Below, piece after piece: positions 1 to 8,261 of a stretch of 64,000 nucleotides of DNA. Source of the DNA: Paenibacillus bovis (GTDB taxonomy: Bacteria; Bacillota; Bacilli; Paenibacillales; Paenibacillaceae); the NCBI RefSeq assembly GCF_001421015.2, contig NZ_CP013023.1, positions 1,168,001 to 1,232,000 of the forward strand, read 5' to 3'. The position numbers and the translations under genes were made by a program. The notes beneath the pieces are model-generated. The model searched no databases, was not told the origin of the DNA, and saw only the letters and a list, made by a program, of their open reading frames with translations. The stretch's first letter is position 1. Each line of letters starts with the position of its first letter.

Positions 1-289
1 GATGTTCATCAAAATCAATCAGCAGGCTGGTCATTGAACCAGCAATTACGCCATCGATCTCCACACACAGCGCTCCCTGGGGGAAACGATGGACATGTTC
101 GTGCAGCTGCTCCCGGTTCCACCAAAGTTCGGATGGATAGGGCGGTGGGAAAGCAGCAGCCTGAATCTCGATCAGCCGCGTGAAATCCTTTGCCGTATAG
201 GAACGAACAACAGCAGGATACGGACGGCGTTCATGGAATACATAACAGGACTTATGGTACTGCCCCGCTCGATCAGACCGTGCGTTCAT
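1..289 (-). CDS. GNAT family N-acetyltransferase, partial (C-terminal part outside window)
   Basis: Reading the minus strand from an ATG at 289 gives 96 residues before the window ends. They contain the start of a GNAT acetyltransferase fold: R-x-Y-T-x-x-D-F, then A-A-F-P-P-P-Y-P, then a beta strand G-A-L-C-V-E-I-D-G. GNAT enzymes move an acetyl group from acetyl-CoA to an amine; the substrate here is unknown. The ATG lies 6 bases past the stop of the nitrilase-like gene, with GAGGAG just before it, so the two are co-transcribed. In Bacillus subtilis YhcX I recall a GNAT domain and a nitrilase domain joined in one protein; here they are separate genes. The family call rests on the N-terminal third only. 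Confidence 0.72.
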   Translation of the reverse strand, partial: MNARSDRAGQYHKSCYVFHERRPYPAVVRSYTAKDFTRLIEIQAAAFPPPYPSELWWNREQLHEHVHRFPQGALCVEIDGVIAGSMTSLLIDFDEH

Positions 290-294
290 GCTCC

Positions 295-1152
295 TCAGCT
301 CCAGTCGGTATAGAGATCGGTACGACGGTCACGCCATGTAGTGACCGAGCCTTTTTCCCGTACCTTGTACAGCAGTTCCAGATCGAGATCAGCCGTAATG
401 ATCATATCGTCGTTGATCTCTCCCTCGGCGAGAATACCGCGCGGTGGGAAAGGCACATCATTTGGCGTAATGACAGCAGCCTGGCCAAAATTGCCGCGCA
501 TAAAGTCTACAGTTGGCAGGGAGCCGATCGTACCGGTCGTCACCACATATACTTGATTCTCTACGGCACGGGCATGGCTGGTATAGCGAACCCGGTGGAA
601 GCCGTGCCGGTCATCCGTACAGGATGGACAGAAAATAACATCGGCACCGCGTGCTTTGGCCATGCGTACGATTTCGGGGAATTCGATATCGTAGCAGGTG
701 AGCAGGGCGATCGTACCTTTGTCTGTCTCAAATACAGTCAATCCGTCTCCAGCTGACATATTCCATTCCGTGACTTCGGTAGGGGTGATATGGATTTTCG
801 GCTGAGTGGCGACACGTCCGTCCGGATAGAACAGATGAGCGGTGTTGTACAGCTTGCCTTCCTTTTCCGTGACATGGGTACCGCCGATAATATGGGTGCC
901 TGTCTCCCTCGCCAGTCCCTGGAACAGCTCCAGATAAGCATCCGTGAACTCGGGCAGACGCTCGATACCCAGTGCCGCACCGGATTCATCTCCGATCGAC
1001 AGCAGCTGGGTCGTAAAAAATTCCGGAAACAGTATAAAATCAACATCGAATTCCTGGGCAGTCCGCACATAGTGGGTTACCTGATCGGCAAATTGTTCAA
1101 ACGAAGATATGGTATGAAGGTGATATTGCACCGCAGATACGCGAAATTTCAT
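295..1152 (-). CDS. carbon-nitrogen hydrolase (nitrilase superfamily amidase)
   Basis: 285 residues, the normal length of a single-domain nitrilase-superfamily amidase. The catalytic triad is visible: Glu44 in the F-P-E-F-F motif, Lys119 in Q-P-K-I-H, and Cys153 in L-L-T-C-Y-D-I-E-F-P-E. Such cytoplasmic enzymes hydrolyse or condense amides through a cysteine thioester; the natural substrate cannot be read from sequence. The start ATG follows GGAGGT by 12 bases. The gene leads a minus-strand operon, with a GNAT gene immediately downstream, a pairing that recalls the fused B. subtilis YhcX. It diverges from the sensor kinase at 1392, and the 240-base gap holds two inverted repeats that could be operators. 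Confidence 0.9.
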   Translation of the reverse strand: MKFRVSAVQYHLHTISSFEQFADQVTHYVRTAQEFDVDFILFPEFFTTQLLSIGDESGAALGIERLPEFTDAYLELFQGLARETGTHIIGGTHVTEKEGKLYNTAHLFYPDGRVATQPKIHITPTEVTEWNMSAGDGLTVFETDKGTIALLTCYDIEFPEIVRMAKARGADVIFCPSCTDDRHGFHRVRYTSHARAVENQVYVVTTGTIGSLPTVDFMRGNFGQAAVITPNDVPFPPRGILAEGEINDDMIITADLDLELLYKVREKGSVTTWRDRRTDLYTDWS

Positions 1153-1194
1153 AATAAAGGCAAGACCTCCTGTAAATAATATAATGTTAATCTA

Positions 1195-1236
1195 TCTGGT
1201 ATATTCATATCGAAATACTACTGATATCATACCAGA
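1195..1236. promoter_or_regulatory. interrupted inverted repeat upstream of the nitrilase operon
   Basis: TCTGGTAT (1195-1202) is repeated in inverse as ATACCAGA (1229-1236), with a second nested pair ATATC (1207-1211) and GATAT (1223-1227). It lies 43-84 bases upstream of the nitrilase start, where an operator would be expected. Function is inferred from position and symmetry only. Confidence 0.35.
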
Positions 1237-1300
1237 AAGGCTCTGCAGGACAAAGGGGAGGAAATGCTGCATTTTTATGATATGATAAGAATAACTTTTA

Positions 1301-1332
1301 CCAATTATTTTCAATTACAAGAAAATAATTGG
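1301..1332. promoter_or_regulatory. 12-bp perfect palindrome upstream of the sensor kinase
   Basis: CCAATTATTTTC (1301-1312) and GAAAATAATTGG (1321-1332) are a perfect 12-bp inverted repeat with an 8-base spacer. It lies about 60 bases before the kinase start and just after an A/T-rich stretch with TATGAT-like hexamers near 1276-1286. No T-run follows, so an operator is more likely than a terminator. Confidence 0.4.
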
Positions 1333-1391
1333 AACATAATATAAAACGAAATGAACGGTATATCTATCTGATCTCAATCAGGAGTGAGCAT

Positions 1392-2786
1392 ATGGAATTT
1401 GTGAAAAACTTCCTTATGAATGCAGGCATGATGGTCACGATCGCATACATAGCCAATCTGCTGTATAAATATGGACTGTCACGAATGTCCGGCAGAGTCA
1501 AATATGCCAGTTCAATACTGCTACTGATTTTTGCCGGTTGGATGAGCTCTTTTTTTGGCTTCCGGCTGCCGGGCAATCTGATTTTTGATCTCCGGTTCAT
1601 GCCGGTAATTGTAGCCGCTGCCGTCTATTCCCGTGCATGGGTTATCCTGCTGATCGGATTCGGGATCGGATTGACCCGGTTGACGTTTGGACTGGGAGAA
1701 GCGGCTTTTGTCGGACTGCTTAATCTGACTATTCTGGGTGCTGTCGGTGCGGTACTGAATGTGTGGATGCGCAGCAGTACAGCCAAGCTATCGGTCAAAG
1801 GAATAGTTACCGTGCTGACGATCAATCTGGTAAACACAGTGAATATTGCAACTTTTGGGGTGCTGCCCACCCGTACATATCTGACCGAGATTGTGCCTGT
1901 TATGCTGCCGGTGTCTATTATACTCAGTCTGGTGCTCATGCTGCTGCTGCGTGAATTTCATCTGGAGCAACAGCGGATGATGCAGCTGGAGCATGCCAAT
2001 CAGCTGCTTTCGGAGCAGACGAGAGAGCTGCAGCAGACTCATCATGTACTTGAAGAACGTGCCAAGCAGCTCATTCTGGCTTCCCAGTACAAGTCGGAAT
2101 TTCTGGCAAATATGTCGCATGAGCTGCGAACGCCGCTTAACAGTATTATCAATCTGGCGCAGCTCCTGTATGAACAGGAGGAAGAACGTACACCCGGCGA
2201 GACCCGGGTATACAGCGAGATGATCTACCGCTCCGGACTCGATCTGCTGGGGCTGGTAAATGATGTGCTGGATCTGTCCAAAGTGGAAGCCGGCAAGCTG
2301 GAAATTACCTATGAGGAAGTGAGCGTACAGGAGATTCCGGAGCTGCTGCAAATGCATTTTGAAATGGTAGCGATCCGCAAAGGAATGGAGTTCAGGGTGA
2401 TCCGGGAAGACAATGTGCCGGATACGATTATTTCGGATTCCCAGCGAATTCAGCAGATTCTGCGTAATTTGCTCGCCAATGCGTTCAAATTTACCCAGCA
2501 GGGCAGCGTAACCCTGCATATCCACCGTGTAGTGGAAGGGGAAGAACAGCTGGGCTGGCTGGTATTTGACGTTAGAGATACTGGGATTGGCATTGCCCAG
2601 GCGCAGCATGAGCAGATTTTCGAAGCATTCCAGCAGGCGGATGGTTCGATCGCCCGTCGATATGGCGGTACCGGCCTGGGTCTCTCGATCAGCCGCAATC
2701 TGGCCAATCTGCTTGGCGGACATCTGCGGCTCCAGAGCAAGGAAGGTGAAGGCAGCGTATTTTCGCTATATTTGCCAGCCAGCTAG
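1392..2786 (+). CDS. membrane sensor histidine kinase with 5TM LytS/YhcK-type input domain
   Basis: 464 residues from the ATG at 1392, chosen because AGGAGTGAG lies 3 bases before it; a TTG further upstream (1329) lacks such a site. Residues 1-190 form about five to six membrane segments with the D-L-R-x-x-P motif near 66-71, typical of the 5TMR-LYT input module. A coiled coil (190-235) leads to a HisKA domain with phospho-acceptor His243 in F-L-A-N-M-S-H-E-L-R-T-P, then a HATPase domain with D-T-G-I-G-I and G-G-T-G-L-G-L boxes. It autophosphorylates in response to an unknown signal at the membrane. No response regulator lies nearby and there is no receiver domain, so it is an orphan kinase. 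Confidence 0.9.
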   Translation: MEFVKNFLMNAGMMVTIAYIANLLYKYGLSRMSGRVKYASSILLLIFAGWMSSFFGFRLPGNLIFDLRFMPVIVAAAVYSRAWVILLIGFGIGLTRLTFGLGEAAFVGLLNLTILGAVGAVLNVWMRSSTAKLSVKGIVTVLTINLVNTVNIATFGVLPTRTYLTEIVPVMLPVSIILSLVLMLLLREFHLEQQRMMQLEHANQLLSEQTRELQQTHHVLEERAKQLILASQYKSEFLANMSHELRTPLNSIINLAQLLYEQEEERTPGETRVYSEMIYRSGLDLLGLVNDVLDLSKVEAGKLEITYEEVSVQEIPELLQMHFEMVAIRKGMEFRVIREDNVPDTIISDSQRIQQILRNLLANAFKFTQQGSVTLHIHRVVEGEEQLGWLVFDVRDTGIGIAQAQHEQIFEAFQQADGSIARRYGGTGLGLSISRNLANLLGGHLRLQSKEGEGSVFSLYLPAS

Positions 2787-2857
2787 CCAAGAAAATAGAA
2801 TTGAATGTAATCAGAATCAATCCAGAATCTTCATCTCTTCAACGTATAAAAGCAAGC

Positions 2858-2934
2858 AAATCCCCTTTGTCCCTGTTACCAACACAATCATCATTCAAGA
2901 TGAGTGTATTGGTGCAGGGCAACAAAGGGGATTT
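2858..2934. terminator. long two-part hairpin, probable terminator
   Basis: AAATCCCCTTTGT and CCCTG on the left pair with CAGGG and ACAAAGGGGATTT on the right, ending in TTTTTA. The intervening 39 bases also pair imperfectly (CCAACAC...GTGTATTGG), making one very long stem of about 77 nt. It sits about 70 bases after the kinase stop, so termination is the simplest role, but the length is unusual. Confidence 0.55.
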
Positions 2935-2938
2935 TTAG

Positions 2939-3243
2939 TATGATTCGCTTTATTTTATAAATAAATTCAACCTGTAAAATATGCGATAGCTATAGGAATG
3001 TAAACGGTCACCTTAAAATCAAGATGTTTAGATCGCCGTTTGGTATTTGATGAAAAGGGTAAAAAGAAAACATTCAGCGTTCAAAAATCTATACCGATTT
3101 TCAATGACCAAATTGATGATTGCGTTATTCCAAACTATCACAATATCCAAGCCAAAAAACAAAATCAAAATCAAAAGTTTCATGCCGTCAAAGGAGGGAT
3201 CGTTATTAAACGAAGACATGCTCTGGGGCTGAACCGATTGAAT
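2939..3243. other. A/T-rich gap before the MFS gene
   Basis: This stretch is clearly more A/T-rich than its neighbours. An open frame runs through part of it (3040 onwards, in the frame of the MFS N-terminus), but its lysine- and glutamine-rich translation resembles no domain. AAGGAGGG at 3191-3198 is a good ribosome site; the only in-frame codon at proper spacing is ATT at 3205, otherwise the first ATG is 3244. I see no other gene. Confidence 0.4.
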
Positions 3244-4517
3244 ATGCAAAAACGTCGTTATTCCATGTATCGCAAGCATTTGCGCATCGCCACGATAGAA
3301 GGTGTACCCTCAACGATATTTTCTACCCTGCTCGGGGGGCCTTCCTGACAGGGTTTTTGCTGTATCTGGGAGCGAGCTCGGGACAGATCGGGTTTGTGAT
3401 CGCGCTGACGACGCTGGTGAATGTGGCTCAGGTGATTATCGCCTTTCTGCTGCAGCGTCTGAATACGCGCAAATGGGTGCTTGTCTTGTTCACTATTCTG
3501 CAGCGGGTACTGTGGGGAGCGACGGGTCTGGTACCATTCCTGTTCGACCGCTCGGTCTGGGTAAGCTGGTTTATTATTCTGTATATGGCCGCGTTTCTCT
3601 GTAATGCAGTGATCGGGGTCGTCTGGGCTTCGCTAATCGGCGATATTGTACCGGGACGACTAAGAGGACGATACTTTGGTATTCGCAATACCATTCTGAA
3701 TGCGCTTGGCAGCCTCACGCTGTTTGTCGGCGGGATTCTGCTGGATGCGGTACCAGGCGGACAAGGGTTCCTGCTGCTGTACATCATCGTCTGGACCTGC
3801 GCGATCATCAATATCGGGGTGATTCTGTTTTATCCGGATGCACCATTTGAGCGTTCCACTGAGACCAAGTTTGTACCGATGCTACGTCAGCCGCTGTATG
3901 ATGGGCCTTTTATCAAAGCATCTTTGTTTCTGGCAGTCTGGCTGCTGATGCAGACACTGGTGGTGCCGCTGTACTCCTATGTCATGCTGGAAGTGCTCAA
4001 GGTCAGCTACTCGGTCACAACGCTGATGACGGTCGTACAGACCATGTTCATGATGCTGGGATTTTACTTCTGGGGCAATCTGAATGCAAGATTCAGCAAC
4101 AAGACGCTGCTGTACTGGACGCTTCCATTTATCGCGGCAGCTTGTATGGCATGGGGTCTGCTGGCTTTTGTACCGGTCATTGTAGGTCTGCTTATTATTC
4201 ATATGCTGCTCGGTATCGGAATTGGCGGATTCAACCAATTGTCGTTTAACTTCATTATCGGGGATACGCCCAAAAATGCACGTCCCATGTTTATCGCAGT
4301 CTATTCCGGTATTACCGGTCTGGCTTCTTTTATCGGACCGCTGGTGGGCGGGCAGATCTTCGAATGGATGAAGCCGATGCCGTTCTGGGTACAGGCGTAT
4401 GGATTTCAGATGCTGGTCGGTGTACTGCTGATTCTGCTGGCGGTAACCGCCGGCCGTCAGGTACTCAAAGCACCGGCAGCTGTCCCGATTCAACAGTATC
4501 GGGAAATGAAAGCCTAA
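3244..4517 (+). pseudogene. MFS transporter, frameshifted near the N-terminus
   Basis: The main open frame (3357-4517) encodes about 386 residues of a major facilitator family membrane transporter with around 11 membrane segments and a D-x-x-P-G-R-L-R-G-R-Y-F-G cytoplasmic loop motif. It lacks the first helix. The missing piece, including I-A-T-I-E-G-V-P-S-T-I-F-S-T-L-L-G-G, is read in the neighbouring frame from 3244 and stops at TGA 3346-3348. The two join in register if one base is added at or just after the run of six G at 3334-3339. The gene is therefore either a real pseudogene, a phase-variable gene or a sequencing error. The substrate is unknown. The start is uncertain: ATG 3244, or ATT 3205, which has the better ribosome site. 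Confidence 0.75.
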
Positions 4518-4666
4518 TAGGTCGGAAAAGGCAGATCGGATCCTCCTACCTGCTTTATTCAGGCCAAGTGACGCTGTTGCCAAGCTGTAGACTGCCCTTT
4601 AGAATAAGGGGAGTTACATGATAGCGAAACAACAGACTTCAATTCAGGAAAAGAGGGCATATTCTT

Positions 4667-5047
4667 ATGAGCAAACAACCTATAGCAACAGACCGCGCAC
4701 CGGGAGCGCTGGGTCCGTATTCACAGGCAATTGATACAGGCATGTTTATTTTCGCGTCCGGCCAGCTTGGTCTGGACCCGGTAAGTGGAGATATGGCAGA
4801 AGGCGTACAGGAGCAGGCACGTGTCGCTCTGCAAAATGTAATTGCTGTACTGGAAGCAGCCGGCAGCAGCCTCGATCAGGTTGTGAAGACGACTGTCTTC
4901 CTGCAGGATATGAATGATTTTGCAGCGATGAACGAGATTTACGGTCAATTCTTCCAAGAGCCGTATCCGGCACGCAGCGCAGTACAAGTAGCCCGTCTGC
5001 CGAAGGATGCATTGGTAGAGATCGAAGTTATTGCACTGAAAAAATAA
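4667..5047 (+). CDS. ridA: RidA family reactive enamine/imine deaminase
   Basis: 126 residues, the normal length for RidA (YjgF/YER057c/UK114). These cytoplasmic homotrimers hydrolyse reactive 2-aminoacrylate and related imines made by PLP enzymes. The catalytic arginine is present as Arg103 in Y-P-A-R-S-A-V-Q-V-A-R-L-P, followed by the acidic V-E-I-E strand (117-120). The N-terminal half shows the family's G-P-Y-S-Q-A and F-A-S-G-Q-L-G motifs. It stands alone with a strong terminator 50 bases downstream. AAAAGAGG precedes the ATG. Confidence 0.95.
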   Translation: MSKQPIATDRAPGALGPYSQAIDTGMFIFASGQLGLDPVSGDMAEGVQEQARVALQNVIAVLEAAGSSLDQVVKTTVFLQDMNDFAAMNEIYGQFFQEPYPARSAVQVARLPKDALVEIEVIALKK

Positions 5048-5096
5048 AAAGAATTCTCACCGAATCGTACGGGGTTAATTGCAAAATGAAATAAAG

Positions 5097-5131
5097 AAAG
5101 ACACTGCCGCATAATCAGGCAGTGTCTTTTT
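5097..5131 (+). terminator. rho-independent terminator after ridA
   Basis: AAAGACACTGCC (5097-5108) pairs with GGCAGTGTCTTT across a 9-base loop and is followed by a T-run. Confidence 0.9.
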
Positions 5132-5316
5132 GCGTAGTTCAGATGATGTTCTACAAGGGGAAAAATCGCCATAAGCCTTTAAACGGAATGATATTCAATT
5201 TATTTGTAAATGATAGAGGGAGTAAGAATAGCATTATTTTTTGAAGATAACTCGCAGCAATAGAAGTAGAGTGGTTATGCTACTTTTTCCATAAATGATT
5301 TTAAGTGCGCTATCTA

Positions 5317-5345
5317 TTTACATTACTGGATACGATTTCTATAAT
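5317..5345 (+). promoter_or_regulatory. SigA-type promoter of the peptide ABC operon
   Basis: TTTACA (5317-5322), exactly 17 bases, then TATAAT (5340-5345). It is 61 bases ahead of the binding-protein start. The expected transcription start is near 5352. Confidence 0.75.
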
Positions 5346-5352
5346 AGGGCTT

Positions 5353-5379
5353 ACCGACTTTACCTAGTTAATAGGTCGG
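5353..5379. promoter_or_regulatory. overlapping inverted repeats at the transcription start
   Basis: ACCTA (5362-5366) and TAGGT (5372-5376) form a palindrome nested within CCGAC (5354-5358) and GTCGG (5375-5379). Position at +1 to +28 of the predicted promoter fits a repressor site or a 5'-leader hairpin. Confidence 0.35.
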
Positions 5380-5405
5380 AATAATATACTTTAGGAGTAG
5401 GATCA

Positions 5406-7112
5406 ATGAGAAAAAGTGCAACTTTACTATCCGGCGTGCTGTTGGCTTCATTATTATTTACAGCATGCTCCAACGGAGGAGCGCAGGACAGCACATCGGC
5501 AGCAGGTACAGATTCTGCCACCCAGCAGCCTGCTGCGTTAACAAGTCTTTTCAAAGCACCCGATCTATCGAAACTTCCAGCGACAGCCCAGCAGCGAACC
5601 GATACGATCATTATGGCACTGACCGATCCGAGCGGAGCCTTTACCCCGTATTTTCACCAGAGTGGTTATGATGGCAATGTCTCTTCGTTAATGTTCGCTC
5701 CGCTGGTAACTACCAATGACAAAGGGCTGCCGGCGCCTAGTCTGGCGGACAGCTGGGAATTATCCAAAGACCAACTTACATACACGTTTCATCTGAAAAA
5801 AGATCTTAAATTCAGCGATGGCTCTCCATTAACGGCTGAGGATGTAGCCTTTACCTGGACGATTCTGCATGACAAAGCCTATGATGGCGATTCCCTGATT
5901 CCGACGCTCGGTATCAAGGGAGGCCAGGAATATCACGAAGGCAAAGCAGATCATATCTCCGGGATCAAGATTATTGATCCGCAGACCATCTCTGTAACTA
6001 TCGCCAAGCCGAATGCGACCGCCCTGCTGACACTCGGCAGCGATGTATTATCTAAAGCTTATTATGGCAAGGATTATCGCTTCGGTCATCTGGATTACAT
6101 CAAGGATCTTCATCTAAAACCGGTCGGTAACGGTCCGTATGTACTGGAGAAATTTATCCCTGGTCAGGAAGTGCGCTTCACTGCGAATCCGTATTATTTC
6201 CAGGGCGAACCCAAAACCAAGAATTTTATCTATAAAACTTCCGAAGGCGATACCTGGCAGTATGTAGAGACTGGCGAGATCGACTTTGCTTCATTCAGCG
6301 CCACCCAGGAAAATATCGACAAGCTTAAAAGTCTGGGCTTCGTAAATATTCTGCCGTATACACCGAGTACGTATAGTTTCCTGCAGGTGAATCTGGAACA
6401 TCAGGCTCTACAGGACAAAAAGGTACGTCAGGCCATCGCTTATGGGCTGGATCGCCAGAGCATCTATGTGGATGCCAACCAAGGTGCAGGACAAATCGCC
6501 AATATTCCGGCACCGCCGATCTCATGGGCATACACGGAAGATGGGATTAATCCGTATGCCTATGAGCCGGAAAAAGCCGGACAGCTGCTGGATGAAGCAG
6601 GCTGGATACCTGGCGCCGACGGTATCCGCGAGAAAAATGGACAAAAGCTGACCCTGCACTATCTGGGTTCCAAAAGCGCACAAACCGACGTGTTTATCGC
6701 GGTAGCGGAAGAAAACTTCAAGGCGATTGGTATCGATTTTCAGCCGGAGGTATTCGCAGATTACAACTCGCTGGCATCCAAAGTGGAAGGTGGAGATTAT
6801 GATCTGGCTTCCTTTTCCACACCGATGCTGACCGATCCGTCGGACGGACTGGTCCAATTCCTCGATGGAGAGATCAAGGGATACGATAATCCGCAATTCG
6901 TGAAGCTGTACAATGAAGCGCTGGCGACCAATGATCTGGATAAACGCAAACAGATCTATGCCGAACTGTTCAAGCTACTGAATGATGATCTGCCGGTGAT
7001 TTTTACCAATTACAAAAAGATTGTATATGCCTATAACGGACGGATTAACGATCTGACGGTAAGTCCGTTCAATGGTATTGCTTCGAGTGTACCGCAGTGG
7101 GCATTGAAATAA
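5406..7112 (+). CDS. oligopeptide-type ABC transporter substrate-binding lipoprotein
   Basis: 568 residues, typical of the SBP_bac_5 family (OppA/DppA/AppA type). A lipoprotein signal is clear: K-S-A-T-L-L..., a hydrophobic stretch, then L-F-T-A-C with the lipidated Cys near residue 21. The mature protein is anchored outside the membrane and hands peptides, or possibly nickel chelates or opines, to the permease pair. Family segments visible include F-S-D-G-S-P-L-T-A-E-D-V-A-F-T-W and V-R-Q-A-I-A-Y-G-L-D-R. It is first in a five-gene operon with a good promoter and AGGAG 8 bases before the ATG. The exact substrate cannot be predicted. Confidence 0.92.
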   Translation: MRKSATLLSGVLLASLLFTACSNGGAQDSTSAAGTDSATQQPAALTSLFKAPDLSKLPATAQQRTDTIIMALTDPSGAFTPYFHQSGYDGNVSSLMFAPLVTTNDKGLPAPSLADSWELSKDQLTYTFHLKKDLKFSDGSPLTAEDVAFTWTILHDKAYDGDSLIPTLGIKGGQEYHEGKADHISGIKIIDPQTISVTIAKPNATALLTLGSDVLSKAYYGKDYRFGHLDYIKDLHLKPVGNGPYVLEKFIPGQEVRFTANPYYFQGEPKTKNFIYKTSEGDTWQYVETGEIDFASFSATQENIDKLKSLGFVNILPYTPSTYSFLQVNLEHQALQDKKVRQAIAYGLDRQSIYVDANQGAGQIANIPAPPISWAYTEDGINPYAYEPEKAGQLLDEAGWIPGADGIREKNGQKLTLHYLGSKSAQTDVFIAVAEENFKAIGIDFQPEVFADYNSLASKVEGGDYDLASFSTPMLTDPSDGLVQFLDGEIKGYDNPQFVKLYNEALATNDLDKRKQIYAELFKLLNDDLPVIFTNYKKIVYAYNGRINDLTVSPFNGIASSVPQWALK

Positions 7113-7157
7113 TCTGCAGGCATATCTTATGTTTGAATACAGAGAGGGGAGTAGTCC

Positions 7158-8111
7158 ATGGGTGCGTATCTGACCCGTCGTCTGACCTATACGATCCTGA
7201 TTCTGCTGGCAGCGTCCTTGTTGATCTTTTCTCTTTATGCGATGACGCCGGGGGATTTTATTACCGGCAATATCAAATTAAGTCCGGAACGCAAAGCGGA
7301 GCTGCGTGAGCTGTATGGATTGAACAAGCCGCTGCTGGAGCGTTATCTGACCTGGATGAACCAGGCTTTTCACGGTAACTTCGGGTATTCGCTGGATAAG
7401 CAGCAGCCGGTACTGACCCTGTTCAACCAGTATATCTGGAATTCCTTTTTGCTGGCTGTCGTATCGACTTTTCTGACCTGGGTGATTGCAGTGATTATCG
7501 GTGTGATTGCAGCGTATCGGCGGTATTCCTGGTTCGATACGCTGGTCATGATCGGTATTTTCGCGGCCATGTCGATTCCGTCCTTTTTTATCGGTTTGTT
7601 CCTGATCAAGATTCTGGCCGTAGACTGGAAATGGCTGCCGCCTGGCGGGATGCTGACGACTGGCAGTAATGCAACCGGTATGGCCTATGTGCGGGAAGTG
7701 GTGCAGCATATGACATTGCCGGTGATCGTTATGACGCTGCTCGGAGTCGGTTCCTTAACCCGCTACTTCCGCAGCAATATGATTGACGTGATCAAGCAGG
7801 ATTATATTCGTACCGCCCGTGCCAAGGGGCTGAGCGAACGCCGGGTACTGTTCACTCATGCGCTTCGCAATGCGCTGCTGCCGGCTATTACACTGGTAGG
7901 CTTCGAACTGCCCGCGCTGTTCGGCGGCTCGCTTATTATTGAGCGGATCTTCAACTGGCCGGGGATTGGACAGCTGTATATGCAGTCCTTTACCGTACGG
8001 GATTATCCGCTGTTGATGGGATTCACGATGTTTATCGCAGTGCTGACCGTGATAGGTACACTGCTGTCGGATATCCTGTATCATGCGGCTGATCCACGGG
8101 TGAAGCTGTAG
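7158..8111 (+). CDS. peptide-type ABC transporter permease (OppB/DppB-like)
   Basis: 317 residues with about six membrane helices and the binding-protein-dependent transport domain (BPD_transp_1). The N-terminal T-R-R-L-T-Y-T-I-L-I-L-L-A-A-S-L helix and the EAA loop around R-T-A-R-A-K-G-L-S-E-R-R-V-L-F-T-H-A-L-R-N-A-L match the OppB/DppB family. It forms half of the membrane channel together with the next permease. GAGGGGAG precedes the ATG. The gap to the preceding binding-protein gene is only 45 bases. Confidence 0.93.
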   Translation: MGAYLTRRLTYTILILLAASLLIFSLYAMTPGDFITGNIKLSPERKAELRELYGLNKPLLERYLTWMNQAFHGNFGYSLDKQQPVLTLFNQYIWNSFLLAVVSTFLTWVIAVIIGVIAAYRRYSWFDTLVMIGIFAAMSIPSFFIGLFLIKILAVDWKWLPPGGMLTTGSNATGMAYVREVVQHMTLPVIVMTLLGVGSLTRYFRSNMIDVIKQDYIRTARAKGLSERRVLFTHALRNALLPAITLVGFELPALFGGSLIIERIFNWPGIGQLYMQSFTVRDYPLLMGFTMFIAVLTVIGTLLSDILYHAADPRVKL

Positions 8112-8261
8112 AGGGCTGAAATAAATGTATAAGCTGTGTCATGCTAGCCAAACCGGATTCCGAATAAACAGGATTTTTCAAAATAAAATGCTCTCGTACC
8201 ACGCATTCTGCTGTATAGGCAGCTATTTCTCTTGAATTAGGAGGGCAGCCATACAATCAGA

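Noticed and set aside
1788..2723. Long minus-strand open frame inside the sensor kinase
   Set aside because: It is the antisense shadow of a well-supported kinase gene, has no ribosome site, and its translation resembles no family.
3040..3243. Extended N-terminus of the MFS gene from 3040
   Set aside because: Lys/Gln-rich translation in A/T-rich DNA with no membrane segment or motif; the ribosome site at 3191 lies inside it.
3331..3348. Programmed -1 frameshifting in the MFS gene
   Set aside because: The G run is not a good slippery heptamer in the zero frame (the first P-site codon would re-pair poorly) and no stem or pseudoknot follows at the usual distance. An indel is simpler.
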